Of a stretch of 64,000 bases of DNA, positions 63,291 to 64,000 are shown piece after piece (positions within the stretch are counted from its first letter, which is position 1; every line of letters begins with the position of its first letter). A program made the translations under genes and the position numbers. The notes under the pieces were generated by a model. The model saw nothing but the letters and a program-made list of their open reading frames with translations. It made no database searches and had not been told where the DNA came from. This DNA is from Allomuricauda sp. TY007 (GTDB lineage: Bacteria > Bacteroidota > Bacteroidia > Flavobacteriales > Flavobacteriaceae): the NCBI RefSeq assembly GCF_010468565.1, contig NZ_WUEG01000002.1:251933-315932 (forward strand), given 5' to 3'.

Positions 63291-63303
63291 ACTGATAATC
63301 AGT
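63291..63303. promoter_or_regulatory. Palindrome upstream of the sigma-54 promoter
   Basis: ACTGAT-A-ATCAGT is a perfect 13-base palindrome, ending 14 bases before the -24 element. Candidate regulator site; it is close for an enhancer-binding activator, so repression is also possible. Confidence 0.4.
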
Positions 63304-63316
63304 ATGTTATGATTTT

Positions 63317-63332
63317 TGGCACGCTGATTGCA
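63317..63332 (+). promoter_or_regulatory. Sigma-54 (RpoN) promoter
   Basis: TGGCACG-CTGA-TTGCA matches the -24/-12 consensus TGGCACG-N4-TTGCW at every position. The predicted start at about 63,343 leaves a leader of roughly 40 bases before the ATG at 63384. Confidence 0.8.
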
Positions 63333-63383
63333 TATTTAAGGGTGGATGTAAATAGTTGCATCTAGAACTTAAAACCTTGTAGT

Positions 63384-64000
63384 ATGAAAAAGTTAGTACT
63401 CATTATAGCAGCGGTTGTTTTTGGAATACCAAGTATCCAAGCGGAAACAACCAACACAGTGGCTACCACCACAAATTATCGATATGGAAATTCTTTCATT
63501 TTTGTGGAAGATGGTGTAACCTTTTCGGTTTATCCAGATGGTGAGTTCGATTTCTATATAGACAACAGGGTGAATGTGGGTGTTGGCGCTCAAATTGGCA
63601 ATGTTGGGATTACCTTTAACTCAGGATATAATTACAACCCTTATGTTCAGTACGATGATTACGGTGCTGTAATCCAAGTGGAGAACACCCCTATTTATTA
63701 TGATTATTACGGACGCGTTTCACAAATTGGAAACGTAGATATCTGGTATAACAATGGTAGGGTTCGTAGAATTGGTGGATTGCACGTTTACTATAATGGA
63801 GGCGTTTTCAGTCACTACACAGGATACATCAATATCTATAACAGAAGGTATGTGTACAGACCTTTCCATAGGTATTTTGCAAGACCTTCCATTGGATTCT
63901 GTAATGTGTATGCAAGACCATATAGAAGGTATTACAGACCTGTAAGATATACGTACTATGCGCCTTACCGACATAACACACGACGTGCGTATGCCAAAGT
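63384..64000 (+). CDS. Secreted Tyr/Arg-rich protein, 3' end outside the window
   Basis: An open frame of at least 205 codons running off the right edge. Signal peptide KKLVLIIAAVVFGIPSIQAE, then a strand-rich part with FIFVEDGVTFSVYPDGEFDFYI and repeats of the form RIGxxxIxYxxGxV (QIGNVDIWYNNGRV, RIGGLHVYYNGGVF), then a basic aromatic tail (RRYVYRPFHRYFARP, RPYRRYYRPVRY). Similar short exported proteins recur in Flavobacteria without function. Driven by a sigma-54 promoter. Confidence 0.8.
   Translation, partial: MKKLVLIIAAVVFGIPSIQAETTNTVATTTNYRYGNSFIFVEDGVTFSVYPDGEFDFYIDNRVNVGVGAQIGNVGITFNSGYNYNPYVQYDDYGAVIQVENTPIYYDYYGRVSQIGNVDIWYNNGRVRRIGGLHVYYNGGVFSHYTGYINIYNRRYVYRPFHRYFARPSIGFCNVYARPYRRYYRPVRYTYYAPYRHNTRRAYAK

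Overview
This 64 kb window is chromosomal DNA from a member of the Flavobacteriaceae (Bacteroidota), most like the marine Muricauda/Allomuricauda group; the genus is an inference. Evidence: a type IX secretion sorting domain with neighbouring PorP/SprF and OmpA-like genes; many Bacteroidota-type -7 boxes (TAnnTTTG) and few Shine-Dalgarno sites; families typical of the phylum (DUF3276/PUR-alpha-like, TIGR02757, BatA-type membrane protein, cyclophilin-FKBP fusion, long NusB); low GC outside one repeat tract; and short dispersed intergenic repeats. I found no rRNA, tRNA, CRISPR array, transposase or prophage.

Layout. 1-7,300: end of a secreted HExxH protein, proline dehydrogenase divergent from aroB, DinB-like protein, Lrp/AsnC regulator, M14 peptidase, XRE regulator and a lipoprotein. 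7,300-15,600: membrane hydroxylase, topoisomerase IV operon (parE-parC), EamA exporter, YchF, a 42-residue membrane protein and a 4Fe-4S ferredoxin. 15,700-23,300: acyl-CoA reductase, serC and a serA-like gene, DUF937, small membrane proteins and lipoproteins, then a histidine-rich TonB receptor. 23,400-32,750: folE-msrA, dual immunophilin, cold-shock protein, peroxiredoxin, lolD-TIGR02757, a Gfo/Idh/MocA oxidoreductase, and nusB-DUF1573-yajC. 32,900-42,300: ABC exporter, DUF3276, thiol protein-GNAT pair, a frameshifted DinB/YfiT gene, second oxidoreductase, S10 peptidase, SGNH hydrolase and glycosyltransferase. 42,500-46,700: a tight four-gene operon (BatA-like, dihydroorotase-like, membrane protein, esterase). 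46,900-54,800: MBL hydrolase, a conserved protein of unknown function, Bcp, Nth, ECF sigma factor, UvrA. 55,400-64,000: a giant repeat adhesin with a type IX sorting domain, PorP/SprF, an OmpA/PD40 protein, and a secreted Tyr/Arg-rich protein behind a near-perfect sigma-54 promoter.

Most of the window is core metabolism and housekeeping. The unusual parts are: the adhesin, whose central 405-bp repeats are nearly identical and much richer in GC than their surroundings; the sigma-54 promoter with an upstream palindrome; a dihydroorotase homologue without its metal-binding HxH; an endonuclease III without Fe-S cysteines; a one-base frameshift in a YfiT-like gene; three very short genes of 28, 42 and 47 codons; and nested palindromic repeats between genes. 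I did not find a clearly new multi-gene defence or mobile system. The closest thing to a dedicated system is the adhesin-PorP/SprF-OmpA set at the right end, which is a variant of a known type IX/gliding arrangement.
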